From: Myxococcales bacterium
GTDB lineage: Bacteria > Myxococcota_A > Polyangia > Polyangiales > Polyangiaceae
DNA length: 39,798 nucleotides
Assembly: GCA_025354825.1 (NCBI GenBank)
Contig: JANXMC010000572.1
Location: forward strand, 1-39,798
Reading direction: 5' to 3'
Under the pieces are notes generated by a model, which was not told the DNA's origin, ran no database searches, and worked only from the letters and a program-made list of their open reading frames with translations. This document shows positions 1 to 8,475 of this stretch, piece by piece; positions within the stretch are counted from its first letter, which is position 1, and every line of letters starts with the position of its first letter. The translations under genes were made by a program, and so were the position numbers.

Positions 1-133
1 TGCCCCCTCCCGTGCCGCCGCCGCCGGTCGCGCCGCCGCCGTCCCCACTGCCGAAGGTGTTCGACGGCGTGGTCCCGCCGCAGGACGCGGCTGCGAGAAC
101 GACAAGCGGAAGCGCGAACACGTAGCTCTTCAT
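1..133 (-). CDS. Lipoprotein, N-terminal fragment (runs off window)
   Basis: Only the first 44 codons are inside the window. The ATG at 133 is preceded by an excellent Shine-Dalgarno (GGAGGTCCC directly before the ATG). The product begins MKSYVFALPLVVLAAASC, a short basic N-region, a hydrophobic core and an AASC lipobox with the acylated Cys at residue 18, followed by a Gly-rich linker (SGDGGGATGGGG). It is therefore an exported lipoprotein; the functional domain lies outside the window and cannot be named. The gene is too short here to appear as a long ORF, but start, ribosome site and signal peptide agree. Confidence 0.75.
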   Translation of the reverse strand, partial: MKSYVFALPLVVLAAASCGGTTPSNTFGSGDGGGATGGGGTGGG

Positions 134-285
134 GGGACCTCCAAAGCGTGGGGGGGCAGGCGCAAAACGCGGAGAACGCGAAAGACGTGGCGCCTGATCT
201 AGCACCGGCCGCGTGCTCTGCCGCACCGCGATGGGCGCTGAAATGCGCTGTGGACGCACCCGGGACGCGGGTTATGGAGCACCGC

Positions 286-303
286 TGGCAATTTCCGTTG
301 CCA
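286..303 (-). terminator. Weak hairpin downstream of the YcaQ-lipoprotein ORF
   Basis: TGGCAA (286-291) pairs with TTGCCA (298-303) across a 6-base loop, about 35 bases past the minus-strand stop at 339. There is no U tract, so intrinsic termination is only a possibility. The rest of 134-338 shows no gene; it contains two copies of TGGAGCACCG (275-284 and 319-328) of unknown meaning. Confidence 0.25.
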
Positions 304-338
304 CGAAGCGCGTGGCGCCTGGAGCACCGTTCGGAACT

Positions 339-893
339 CTATCGGATCGCGCGATGGAGGCGCGCGTGGGCGGCGTCGCCCGGCCCCGCCCAGCTCCAGT
401 CGATGGCGCCGTCGGGGAGGAGGACGAGGCGCATGGTGCCCCCCTCGACGCAGGCCTTTTGCCCTTCGGTGATGTGCTCGACCGCCATCATCGTGCGCCC
501 GTCGGATTCGCCGATGCACATCCACGCGCCGGCGCACGGGATCGTCGGGTAGCGCGCCTTGGCGCATGCACCGCGCTTGAGAGCCGTGATGTCGACGACC
601 ATGGGCCACGACGTTCCGTCGTCTTGCGTCCCTGTGCCCTCCCACCGACCGAGCAGCGAGAGCGCGGCGCCGGGCGTCGCGTTCGTGCTCGCGGAGGCCG
701 ACGCGTCGTCTGCGTGAGCGGTGATGTCGCTCGTGGCGCCGGGCGTTTCGATCCCCGCTTGCATCGGCACCCTCACGTGGCGCGGCTCGGGCGACTTGCA
801 CGCGGTGAGAGCGGCGGCGGCGGCGAGCACCGCCGTGGTGAGCGCGAAGGCTCGCGCGAGCACGCGCGCGTGCTTCGTGCGTGGAAATCGCAC
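339..893 (-). CDS. Possible separate lipoprotein nested in the 3' end of the YcaQ ORF
   Basis: Alternative reading of the fusion above, same frame. A GTG at 893 would start VRFPRTKHARVLARAFALTT and then AVLAAAAALTAC: five basic residues, a hydrophobic core and an LTAC lipobox with Cys at residue 32. The 184-residue product has a disordered Ala/Ser/Thr linker and then a compact domain (LGRWEGTGTQDDG, ACAKARYPTIPCAGAWMCIG, EGQKACVEGG, IDWSWAG) with several Cys, possibly disulfide-bonded in the periplasm. I do not recognise the domain with certainty; it vaguely resembles small 'GxWxG' domains seen in myxobacterial proteins. No strong ribosome binding site precedes the GTG, so expression could depend on translation of the upstream part. 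Confidence 0.45.
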   Translation of the reverse strand: MRFPRTKHARVLARAFALTTAVLAAAAALTACKSPEPRHVRVPMQAGIETPGATSDITAHADDASASASTNATPGAALSLLGRWEGTGTQDDGTSWPMVVDITALKRGACAKARYPTIPCAGAWMCIGESDGRTMMAVEHITEGQKACVEGGTMRLVLLPDGAIDWSWAGPGDAAHARLHRAIR

Positions 894-2147
894 GCGCGTC
901 GCGCCTACGAAGAGGCGGTAGGCTTCGACGGCGCGCACGAACGCGGCCGTGAACGGCGAGCCCGCATCGGGCGTGGTGCCCTCGGCGTCGTGGAGCTTCA
1001 CGCTGAGAATCTCGAGCGACCCCGAGGCCCGTTCGAACCGCGGCTCGATGCGCCCGACGATGCGTGCGCCGTAGAGAATTGGCAGCACGTAGTAGCCGTG
1101 AACGCGCTTCTCGGCAGGCGTGTAAACCTCCCAGGTGTAGTCGAAGTCGAACAGCGCGCGGACCATGCGGCGATCCCACATGAGCGGGTCGAGCGGCGCG
1201 AGGAAGGTCACCTCGTCGATCTTATCGACGTCCGTGCCGGCGCCGGTGGCGGTGCCGGTGCCAGCGTCGTCGTCGTCGCTGCCCGCCGCGTCGAGCGTCG
1301 CGCGTTCGCTCGCGAGCATGTAGCGAACATCGCGCAGCCCCTCGACCTCGCACGGGACGAGGACCCCTTCGGCCACGAGCTCGCGCACGGCGACGGCGCG
1401 CGCGGCCGCCTTGGCCGTCCCTGACGTGAGCTCGCTTCCGGCGATCGACCCCATGAGACCGACGCCGCGAAAGCGCGTGAGCATTCGGTGGCGTAGCGAC
1501 TCCGCCTCGGTGACGCGACGCTCGAGCGCCTCGCGCGGAAAGAGCCTCTCCACGCGGTCGAAGTGCCGCTTGTTGCCGTCGCGCCGCGAGATGCCGAGGA
1601 CGCCCGTCTCGAAAAGGGCTTCGAGCACCGCGCGCCCTTCGCGCGTTGGCGCCCAGTGCCAGTCGATGCTCTTGTCGTGCTCGCGAAACGCGTTGGAGGT
1701 GAGGGGACCTTCGGCGTCGATGCGCACGAGGATCGCCTTCGCGGTCTTGGCCGACGTCTTCAAGATCCCGCGTCCGTGCCGAAGCTTCGCGCGCTCCCAG
1801 GCGACGCGATGAAACGCGAGCTCGCCGAGGGGCAAAATGTTGAGCGACTTGTTGTACGCCTCGAAGAGCCGTCGCCCGAAGCACGCTTGACCATCACGCG
1901 TTTGCGCCTGCGCGTAGAGCCACGCATCGAGGCCGCGGCGGTGGTAGCCGCGGATGCGCGCGTGCAGCACCATGTCGTGGTTGCGCGCGCCGGTGACTTC
2001 GAGCGGGTCGAACTGCAGCGAGCCCAACGTCTCGACGACGGCGAGCACCGATTCGGGGGCGTCCGGTAGGCTTCGCGGGGGCTTCAGCAAATGGCGGCGA
2101 ACGAGGAAGCGCCGCGCGTGCGCGCGCGTGATCCGGATCGCGGCCAT
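339..2147 (-). CDS. YcaQ/AlkX-like DNA glycosylase fused in frame to a lipoprotein
   Basis: 602 codons. Residues 1 to about 418 are a winged-helix DNA glycosylase of the HTH_42 (YcaQ/AlkZ) family: LGSLQFDPLEV at 41-51 holds the QxD motif (Q45, D47) typical of YcaQ/AlkX, followed by NHDMVLHARIRGY at 57-69. Such enzymes excise bulky N-alkyl adducts and unhook interstrand crosslinks. That part alone matches the usual family length of about 410. Instead of a stop, the frame continues through a basic stretch, a hydrophobic run (ALTTAVLAAAAAL) and LTACKS, which is a complete lipoprotein signal, then about 150 exported-looking residues. Start: ATG 2147, the first Met before the conserved MAAIRITRAHARRF; earlier Mets lie far upstream in non-conserved sequence. 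Divergent from the kinase at 2223. Either a stop was lost or the downstream gene starts internally at GTG 893. Confidence 0.8.
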   Translation of the reverse strand: MAAIRITRAHARRFLVRRHLLKPPRSLPDAPESVLAVVETLGSLQFDPLEVTGARNHDMVLHARIRGYHRRGLDAWLYAQAQTRDGQACFGRRLFEAYNKSLNILPLGELAFHRVAWERAKLRHGRGILKTSAKTAKAILVRIDAEGPLTSNAFREHDKSIDWHWAPTREGRAVLEALFETGVLGISRRDGNKRHFDRVERLFPREALERRVTEAESLRHRMLTRFRGVGLMGSIAGSELTSGTAKAAARAVAVRELVAEGVLVPCEVEGLRDVRYMLASERATLDAAGSDDDDAGTGTATGAGTDVDKIDEVTFLAPLDPLMWDRRMVRALFDFDYTWEVYTPAEKRVHGYYVLPILYGARIVGRIEPRFERASGSLEILSVKLHDAEGTTPDAGSPFTAAFVRAVEAYRLFVGATRVRFPRTKHARVLARAFALTTAVLAAAAALTACKSPEPRHVRVPMQAGIETPGATSDITAHADDASASASTNATPGAALSLLGRWEGTGTQDDGTSWPMVVDITALKRGACAKARYPTIPCAGAWMCIGESDGRTMMAVEHITEGQKACVEGGTMRLVLLPDGAIDWSWAGPGDAAHARLHRAIR

Positions 2148-2222
2148 GGGCCCGAGACTAGCGCGAACGTGCCATACTTGACCGTCCCCTCTACCTCCGC
2201 GAGAACGTCGGCAAGGCCGCGC

Positions 2223-3548
2223 ATGTCCACAAAAGCCACGTCTCCGCTCGAGGGCGCACCCTCTGGAAGGCGCGCCGTCCCCCGCAGATTCGGCCGTTAT
2301 GCGCTGTTCGACTTCATCGGCAAGGGCGGCATGGCGGAGATCTTCCTCGCCCGCGCGAAGACCGAGCTCGGAGGCGCGCGCCTCTGCATCGTCAAACAGA
2401 TCATCGCGAACTTCGCCGAGGACGCGCAGTTCGCCGAGATGCTCACCCACGAGGCGAAGCTCGCCGCGCGCCTCAATCACGCGAACATCGTGCAGGTCTT
2501 CGACCTAGGTCGCGCCGATGGTCACTTGTATATTGCAATGGAGTACGTCGAGGGGTTCGACCTCAACGCGCTCCTCCGCCAGTGCTCGCGTGCGAAGGTC
2601 CCGCTGCCCGTCGAGTTCGCGCTCCGCATCGTCACCGAGGCTTTGAAAGGGCTCGATTACGCGCATCGCAGGCTCGACGACGACGGCAAGCCGCTGGGGA
2701 TCGTTCACCGCGACGTGTCGCCGTCGAACATCCTCGTGTCGTTCGAGGGCGAAGTGAAGCTGTGCGACTTCGGCATCGCCCACGCGAACGATCTCGTCGC
2801 CACGGGGGCCGGCTCCCTCGAAGACGCGATCAAAGGCAAAGCCGGCTACATGAGCCCCGAGCACGCGCGCGGCGAGGCGCTCGATGCGCGCGCCGACGTC
2901 TTCGCGGCGGGGATCATTTTGTGGGAGCTGCTCGCGGGCAAGCGCATGTACCAGAAGGACGACGCGAAGCCGTCGCTCCTCGAGCAGGCCCGGAAGGCCG
3001 AAATTCCGCCGCCGGTTTTGCGAGGGCTCGCGCGCGAGGAGAGGCTTCACGCGCTCGTGATGAAGGCCCTCGCGCCACAGCGCGACGACCGCTTCGCCTC
3101 GGCGGGCGCGATGCTGCGCGAGCTCGAGGACTACACGCGCGAGGCCAAGCTCACGTCGAGCCCACTGCGCTTCGGCGAGTGGCTCGTCGAGTCGTTCGGC
3201 ACCGACATCGTGACTCAGCGTCGCGAACGCGAGCGCGCGGCCGATGCCCTGGAGCACGGGCCGGCGGCCATCGTCACGCCTTTGCCGCTGCCACCGTCGT
3301 TACCAGCGGAGCCCGGCTCGCCGTCGCCGCGCCCGAGCACCGCGCCCGCTCCGCACAAAACGCCCGTCCCGCTGCTGTCGCCCGTCGCCGTGCCCGCGCC
3401 GTCGTCGGCGTCGCCGATGACCGCCGATGCGCGGCCGTCGTCGCAGTCGTCGGGCGAGTCGTTCGGCGCACGCATGTTCGGCCCCGCGGTGATGGTGGTC
3501 GCCGCGCTCCTGTGCGTCGTCTTCGTCGTGCTTATGCTCCAGCGATGA
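2223..3548 (+). CDS. Tail-anchored Ser/Thr protein kinase (Hanks type)
   Basis: 441 aa. The kinase domain covers about residues 24-305 and looks active: glycine loop GKGGMAEIF (33-41), Lys58 in IVK, Glu77 in HEAK, HRDVSPSN (163-170, Asp165), DFG (182-184) and SPE (211-213). A Pro/Ser/Ala-rich juxtamembrane stretch (about 345-415) leads to one membrane segment, GPAVMVVAALLCVVFVVLML, at 420-439, leaving a single residue after it; there is no sensor domain outside the cell. Start ATG 2223 is chosen because it gives a short N-terminus (MSTKATSPLEG) and leaves 75 bases for divergent promoters; the frame is open back to 2091. PriA follows almost immediately. Substrates cannot be told from sequence. 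Confidence 0.92.
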   Translation: MSTKATSPLEGAPSGRRAVPRRFGRYALFDFIGKGGMAEIFLARAKTELGGARLCIVKQIIANFAEDAQFAEMLTHEAKLAARLNHANIVQVFDLGRADGHLYIAMEYVEGFDLNALLRQCSRAKVPLPVEFALRIVTEALKGLDYAHRRLDDDGKPLGIVHRDVSPSNILVSFEGEVKLCDFGIAHANDLVATGAGSLEDAIKGKAGYMSPEHARGEALDARADVFAAGIILWELLAGKRMYQKDDAKPSLLEQARKAEIPPPVLRGLAREERLHALVMKALAPQRDDRFASAGAMLRELEDYTREAKLTSSPLRFGEWLVESFGTDIVTQRRERERAADALEHGPAAIVTPLPLPPSLPAEPGSPSPRPSTAPAPHKTPVPLLSPVAVPAPSSASPMTADARPSSQSSGESFGARMFGPAVMVVAALLCVVFVVLMLQR

Positions 3549-3582
3549 CGTGGCCCTTTTCGACGCCGGCTCCCACGCGCGG

Positions 3583-5844
3583 ATGATGCTTCTCGTCGAC
3601 GTCGCGCTCCCCGTGCCGCTGGCGCGCATCTTCACGTACGAGGTTCCGAGCGAGCTTGTGGCCCGCGCGACGACGGGCGCGCGCGTGGTCTGCCCTTTCG
3701 GCACGCGAAGGCTCATCGGCGTGGTGCTCGGCGCGCGCGAGGGCGAGCCGCCCGACGGCGTGAAGCGTCTGCATTCCGTGCTCGACACGATGCCCGCGGT
3801 GCCGGCGGATCTCGTGCTTTTTCTGCGGGATTTAGCGTCGTATTACATGGCGCCCATTGGCGAGGTGATGCGCCTCGCGCTACCGCCGCTCGAGAAGGAA
3901 GACTCGCGCGCTCTCGCCGAGCCAACGCTGTTCGACTCCGGAATGCGCGGCGTGGCGACGCGCACCGTGCAGTGGGTCGTGGCGACCGACGCGCCAGACT
4001 TGGGAGCGAACGAAGGCTCCGCCGACGCGCCTCGCGGTCAGGCTGCGGCGATCCTCGCCCACGTGCGCGCCACGGGCGACGTGCCGACGGCGCGTCTCGC
4101 GGCGCTGTGGGGCAACGCGAGACCGGCCATCAAAAAGCTCGCGTCGCACAACCTTGTGCGCATCGAAGAGCGCGAGGCGCCGCGCGATCCGTTCTTCGCC
4201 AATGCCGTCCCGCGCGACACGCCGCCGGTGCTGACCGATGCGCAGCGTGCTGCGGTCGACGCGATCGATGCCGCGCTCGTCGCGCGCGAGGCAAAGACGT
4301 TCTTGCTCCACGGCGTGACGGGCTCGGGGAAGACCGAAGTGTACCTCCACGCCATCGCCGTTGCGCGCGCGCAAGAGCGCGGCGTGCTGGTGCTCGTCCC
4401 CGAGATCGCGCTCACGCCGCAGCTCGTGGCGCGCTTCCGTGCGCGCTTCGGCGACGAGGTTGCGGTCGTCCACTCGGGGCTCACGGTGAAAGAGCGCCTG
4501 GTGATGTGGCAGCGCATTCATCGGGCGGAGGTCGACGTCGTCATCGGCGCTCGGAGCGCGCTGTTCGCGCCGCTGAAAAATATCGGCCTCGTCATCGTCG
4601 ACGAAGAGCACGACTCGTCGTTCAAACAGGAGGAGGGCGTGCGTTACCACGCGCGCGATATGGCGATCTTCCGCGCGCATCGGTGCGGGGCGGTCTGCGT
4701 TTTGGGCACCGCAACGCCGTCCCTCGAGACGGAGCACCTCGCGCGCACGGGGAAGGCGACGAAGCTCCGTCTGCCCGGTCGCGCCCGCACGCAGGCGATG
4801 CCGCGCGTGTCGATCGTCGACCTTCGTCGCATCGGCCCGGGACCTACGGGCGACAAGCGGATCAGCCTGCATCTCCACCGCGCCATCGAGGACACGCTCA
4901 AGGCGAAGGAGCAGGCGATCCTGTTCTTGAACCGCCGCGGCTTCGCGCCGAGCGTTCAATGCCAAGGGTGCGGCGTCATCGCGAGCTGCCCGTCGTGCTC
5001 GGTGGCGCTCACGTTCCATAAGCGCGCAGGCGCCGTCGTGCGCTGCCACTATTGCGAATACGAGCGGCCGATGCCGACGCAGTGCAAAGCGTGTGGGAGC
5101 GCCGAGCTGGCGCTCGAGGGGCTCGGCACCGAGAAGCTCGAGGAGACGCTGGCGAAGGCGTTTCCCGAGGCGCGGATCGCGCGGCTCGATCGCGACGTCG
5201 CCACGGGGAAGACCGTCGAGAAGGTGCTCGATCGCGTGCGCGCGCGCGAGGTCGACATCCTCGTCGGCACGCAGATGGTGACCAAGGGGCATGACCTTCC
5301 GTTCGTGACGTTGGTCGGTGTCATCAACGCCGACGCGGCAACGTCGATCCCCGATTTTCGAGCGGCCGAGCGCGCGTTTCAGCTCCTCGTGCAGGTCGCC
5401 GGGCGAGCCGGGCGCGGCGATCTCGCGGGGCGAGTGCTCGTGCAAACCTACAACCCCGAGCACCCGGCAATCACCTTCGCGCTACGCCACGACGTGCCCG
5501 GCTTCATCGAGCAAGAGCTCGCGAACCGCCGCGAGCTTGGCTATCCGCCCTACGCCCGCGTGGCTCTCATTCGTATCGACGCCGTCGACGAGAACGAAGC
5601 TCGCGATGCAGCGCAGCGCGTCGCCGAGGCCGCGCGCGCGGCGTCAGCGCCTTCGGTCGCCGTTCTGGGACCCGCACCCGCGCCGCTCGCGCGGCTCCGA
5701 AATCGCTTTCGATTCCGCGTGATGCTGCGGAGCGCCGACCGCGCGGCCTTGCGTCGCGTGCTCGTTGCCGCCGACAAGGCGCGGGCAGGTCTCCCGAGAG
5801 ACGTTCGCTGCATTCTCGATATCGATCCGATGCAGCTCCTATGA
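3583..5844 (+). CDS. priA: Primosomal protein N' (replication restart helicase PriA)
   Basis: 753 aa from ATG 3583 (a second ATG at 3586 and a GTG at 3550 are alternatives). PriA rebuilds the primosome at stalled forks: it binds branched DNA, unwinds with ATP and loads DnaB. Visible: the N-terminal 3'-end-binding region (VDVALPVPLARIFTYEVP), Walker A GVTGSGKT (about 244-251), VDEEHDSSFKQEEG (about 339-352), eight zinc-binding Cys in four CxxC pairs between about residues 460 and 505, then helicase motifs such as VGTQMVTKGHD and VAGRAGRGDLAG. Length fits the family (E. coli 732). It starts within 35 bases of the kinase stop and its TGA overlaps the next ATG (ATGA at 5841-5844). Confidence 0.96.
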   Translation: MMLLVDVALPVPLARIFTYEVPSELVARATTGARVVCPFGTRRLIGVVLGAREGEPPDGVKRLHSVLDTMPAVPADLVLFLRDLASYYMAPIGEVMRLALPPLEKEDSRALAEPTLFDSGMRGVATRTVQWVVATDAPDLGANEGSADAPRGQAAAILAHVRATGDVPTARLAALWGNARPAIKKLASHNLVRIEEREAPRDPFFANAVPRDTPPVLTDAQRAAVDAIDAALVAREAKTFLLHGVTGSGKTEVYLHAIAVARAQERGVLVLVPEIALTPQLVARFRARFGDEVAVVHSGLTVKERLVMWQRIHRAEVDVVIGARSALFAPLKNIGLVIVDEEHDSSFKQEEGVRYHARDMAIFRAHRCGAVCVLGTATPSLETEHLARTGKATKLRLPGRARTQAMPRVSIVDLRRIGPGPTGDKRISLHLHRAIEDTLKAKEQAILFLNRRGFAPSVQCQGCGVIASCPSCSVALTFHKRAGAVVRCHYCEYERPMPTQCKACGSAELALEGLGTEKLEETLAKAFPEARIARLDRDVATGKTVEKVLDRVRAREVDILVGTQMVTKGHDLPFVTLVGVINADAATSIPDFRAAERAFQLLVQVAGRAGRGDLAGRVLVQTYNPEHPAITFALRHDVPGFIEQELANRRELGYPPYARVALIRIDAVDENEARDAAQRVAEAARAASAPSVAVLGPAPAPLARLRNRFRFRVMLRSADRAALRRVLVAADKARAGLPRDVRCILDIDPMQLL

Positions 5845-6524
5845 TGGGCGTGCCCGTCATGGAGAAGAGGCCGCCCTGGACGACCCCCGAGGTTCCCCCG
5901 CTGTCGACGCAGCTCGCGACGGCACGCCTCACGTTGCGTGCGCCACGCCCGTCGGATCTGCCCGAGCTTCGTGCGCACCTGCGGCGAAGCGCGGCTCACT
6001 TGCGTCCATGGAGCCCGGCGCCACGGGCCGGTGACGACCCCGCGTCGATCACGTCGCTCTCGAAGACCGTGCTCCGTCAGCGCAAAGAGTGGAAGCGCGG
6101 CCAGGCGTTCGCGCTGCTCATGGTGGAAAAGGCCGGCGGTGCGCACGACTACGAAAAAGTGATGGGGCGCGTGACGCTCGGCGCGGTCGTGCGCGGCGTC
6201 TTTCAAAACTCGTACGTCGGCTACGAGGTCGACATCGACGCGGCGGGGCAGGGGTACGCGACGGAAGGCGTCTCGGCGGCTGTCGACTTCGCGTTCCAGC
6301 AGCTGCAGCTGCATCGGTTGCAGGCCGCGATCATGCCTTCGAACGTGCGCAGTCTGCGCGTCGCCGAGAAGCTCGGGTTTCGTCGCGAAGGGTTCGCCGA
6401 GCGTTACCTCTGCATCAACGACAAGTGGGAAGACCACGTGCTCCTCGCGCGAACCTACGACGAGTGGGCCCACGAGCGCGGCATCGTCGTGAGCGCGCCG
6501 CCCCTGCCCGACCCGGCGACCTGA
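5841..6524 (+). CDS. GNAT N-acetyltransferase, RimJ/RimL type
   Basis: 227 aa. The layout is RimJ/RimL-like (acetyl-CoA-dependent N-acetylation of protein N-termini or small amines): TARLTLRAPRPSDLPEL near the start, the region GRVTLGAVVRGVFQNSYVGY, the acetyl-CoA loop GQGYATEG, and the signature NVRSLRVAEKLGFRREGFAE followed by YLCINDKWEDH. The ATG at 5841 overlaps the priA stop as ATGA, so coupling to priA is likely; ATG 5859 (MEKRPPW) is a possible alternative. The natural substrate cannot be inferred, and rimI/rimJ/rimL cannot be separated by eye, so no symbol is given. Confidence 0.9.
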   Translation: MMGVPVMEKRPPWTTPEVPPLSTQLATARLTLRAPRPSDLPELRAHLRRSAAHLRPWSPAPRAGDDPASITSLSKTVLRQRKEWKRGQAFALLMVEKAGGAHDYEKVMGRVTLGAVVRGVFQNSYVGYEVDIDAAGQGYATEGVSAAVDFAFQQLQLHRLQAAIMPSNVRSLRVAEKLGFRREGFAERYLCINDKWEDHVLLARTYDEWAHERGIVVSAPPLPDPAT

Positions 6525-6531
6525 CGGCCCG

Positions 6532-7536
6532 TTAGCCGTCGAGATCGACGCGGTTTCGCCCGGCGCGCTTCGCGCGATAGAGAGCGCTGTCGGCCCGTTC
6601 GATGAGCTCGTCGCTGATGAAGCCGCGCGCCGCGCTCGCGACGGCGATTCCGCCGCTGAACGTGACCCGCAGCGTTTCGCCGTTGCCCATCGTGAGGGGC
6701 CTCGCGTCGAGCCAATCGCGCAGACGCGCCGCCACACGTGCGGCCTGGTCGGCGTCGCAGGCGCGGAGCAGGAGCAGGAACTCTTCGCCGCCGTAGCGGA
6801 ATGCGACGTCGTCGCCCCGAAGCACCGAGCGCACGCCGTCGGCCACGTGCATCAGAACGCGATCGCCCTCGGCGTGGCCGTGGGTGTCGTTGACCGACTT
6901 GAAGTGATCGAGGTCGAGCATCACGACCGCGTAGGGCTTGTCGTGGCGCGTGGCGGTCGCGGTTTCTTCGCGCAGGCGTGTGACCAAATGCCACCGGTTG
7001 TAGAGCCCGGTGAGCGCGTCGATCGTCGCATTGGCCTGCGCCGAAACCAAGTCGCGCCGGAGCTGCCGCTCGACGCGGTGACGCTCGCTGAGTGCCTTGA
7101 GCTTGGCGACGACGACGTGGGGCGAGACCGGCTTCGCGAGGTAGTCGACAGCGCCTGTCTCGACGCCGCGCACGACGTCGGACTCGTGGGTTGCGGTGCC
7201 AGTCATCATGACCACCGGAATGTGCGCCGTGTCGCTCGCCGCGCGGAGACGTCGCACGAGCTCGAAGCCGTCCATCCCGTCCATCATCACGTCGGAGACG
7301 ACGGCTTCGATGCTCTCGGCGTAACGATCCGCGAGATCCATCGCCTCCTCGCCCGAGCTCGCTTCCATAAACGCGATGTTCGCGTGGGCGAGCCAGCGCG
7401 TGATGAGGTGACGCGTGTCCTCGTCGTCGTCGACGACCAACACGAACCCCGGCGCGCAGGCGGTGGTCCCTGATGCGGGGAGGGGCGTGTCCAACGGTCG
7501 TCGGTCCAGCTCGGTGAGAATATCGCGCGCCGCCAT
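6532..7536 (-). CDS. Response regulator with diguanylate cyclase (REC-GGDEF)
   Basis: 334 aa. Residues about 31-145 are a CheY-like receiver: acidic pocket DDDED (36-40), phospho-acceptor Asp82 in VVSDVMMDGMDG, Thr112 and Lys135 in AKPVS. Residues about 165-330 are a GGDEF domain with the active variant GGEEF (249-253) and an RxxD inhibitory site (R240-D243) exactly five residues ahead of it, so a c-di-GMP-producing enzyme with product feedback is expected. Start ATG 7536 is preferred because AGGA lies 6-9 bases upstream; ATG 7554 has no such site. No histidine kinase is adjacent, so this is an orphan regulator. Divergent from comF; convergent with the acetyltransferase, whose stop is 7 bases away. 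Confidence 0.94.
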   Translation of the reverse strand: MAARDILTELDRRPLDTPLPASGTTACAPGFVLVVDDDEDTRHLITRWLAHANIAFMEASSGEEAMDLADRYAESIEAVVSDVMMDGMDGFELVRRLRAASDTAHIPVVMMTGTATHESDVVRGVETGAVDYLAKPVSPHVVVAKLKALSERHRVERQLRRDLVSAQANATIDALTGLYNRWHLVTRLREETATATRHDKPYAVVMLDLDHFKSVNDTHGHAEGDRVLMHVADGVRSVLRGDDVAFRYGGEEFLLLLRACDADQAARVAARLRDWLDARPLTMGNGETLRVTFSGGIAVASAARGFISDELIERADSALYRAKRAGRNRVDLDG

Positions 7537-7712
7537 TCGTAATCCTGTTCGCATACGCTGCAAGAGCGCCGCCAAACGGCTCCGTCAGTGTGCATCCCCC
7601 GGATTGCACGTCGGATTGCGACGGCGCATCGCGCGAGCACATCGCGCAGAGCGCTCGCGCCGCGTGCACGATCGCCCCAGTGGATAAAGTGCCCCGGTTC
7701 ACTCTGTATTTG

Positions 7713-7733
7713 CGCGCAACACGATGTTGCGCG
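7713..7733. promoter_or_regulatory. Perfect palindrome upstream of comF, candidate operator
   Basis: CGCGCAACA (7713-7721) and TGTTGCGCG (7725-7733) are exact inverted repeats around CGA. The left arm also lies in a second palindrome, TTGCGCGCAA (7710-7719). It sits 16 bases before the comF GTG and about 180 bases from the diguanylate cyclase start. As DNA it could bind a dimeric regulator; as RNA it would form a 9-bp hairpin in the comF leader. No known regulator is implied. Confidence 0.4.
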
Positions 7734-7749
7734 GAGACGACCCCACGGT

Positions 7750-8475
7750 GTGATCATCGCTCGCGCCTTTGCCGCCGCCGCCACCGCTCTCCTCTCGCCC
7801 GCGAAGTGCGCCTCCTGCGACGAGCCGATGGCCCACGAAGTCGTCTTCTGTGCCGCGTGCATCGCCACCGTCGAGCGGGTCGACGACGACTACGAGGGCG
7901 ACGGGGTCGAAGATGACGGCGTCATCGCGCCGCTTTTTTACGGCGGTGCGGTATCGACCGCGATCACGCGCTTCAAGTACTCCGACCGCGCCGACCTCGC
8001 CCGGCCCCTCGCGGCGATCCTATGCAGCGCCCTTGCGCTCGCCGACGCGTGCGAAGAGGAGCATGCGCGCGGTTCGTACACCGTCGTCGTCCCCGTGCCG
8101 CTTCATCCGGTGCGTCTTGCCGCGCGAAAATACAACCAGAGCGCGCTGCTCGCGGGGAGGGTGGCGGGGCATCTCGGCGTCGCATTCGGGCCGCGTGCGC
8201 TCGATCGTGTGCGCGACACACCTGCTCAGGCGTCTCTGGATCGCAAAGGACGCACCTCGAATTTGAGCGGCGCCTTCGTCGTCCGACAGCCGCGCCTCGT
8301 CGACGGCGCCCGCGTGCTGCTGATCGACGACGTCCTCACGACGGGGGCGACGCTTTCGGAGTGTCGCGCCGTGCTGCTCGCCGGGGGAGCGGCCTCCGTT
8401 ACCGCCGCGGTCATCGCTCGGGTCGCGGGGGAGCGTGGCATGCGACCACCTGCGCGGAGTATGATGGCGGGGTGA
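7750..8475 (+). CDS. comF: ComF family phosphoribosyltransferase-like protein
   Basis: 241 aa from GTG 7750. ComF proteins (E. coli GntX, H. influenzae Com101) are needed for use or uptake of DNA in competence; the biochemical reaction is not settled. Visible: an N-terminal zinc-binding pair of CxxC motifs (CASC at 20-23, CAAC at 34-37), the conserved VVPVPLHPVRLAARKYNQS, the TPAQASLDRKGRTSNLSGAF region, and the PRPP loop VLLIDDVLTTGATL. Start: GTG 7750 directly precedes the IIARAFAAAATALLSPAKC segment typical of the family; the frame is open further upstream but that sequence is not family-like. The stop overlaps the next start (GTGA at 8472-8475). Confidence 0.9.
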   Translation: MIIARAFAAAATALLSPAKCASCDEPMAHEVVFCAACIATVERVDDDYEGDGVEDDGVIAPLFYGGAVSTAITRFKYSDRADLARPLAAILCSALALADACEEEHARGSYTVVVPVPLHPVRLAARKYNQSALLAGRVAGHLGVAFGPRALDRVRDTPAQASLDRKGRTSNLSGAFVVRQPRLVDGARVLLIDDVLTTGATLSECRAVLLAGGAASVTAAVIARVAGERGMRPPARSMMAG

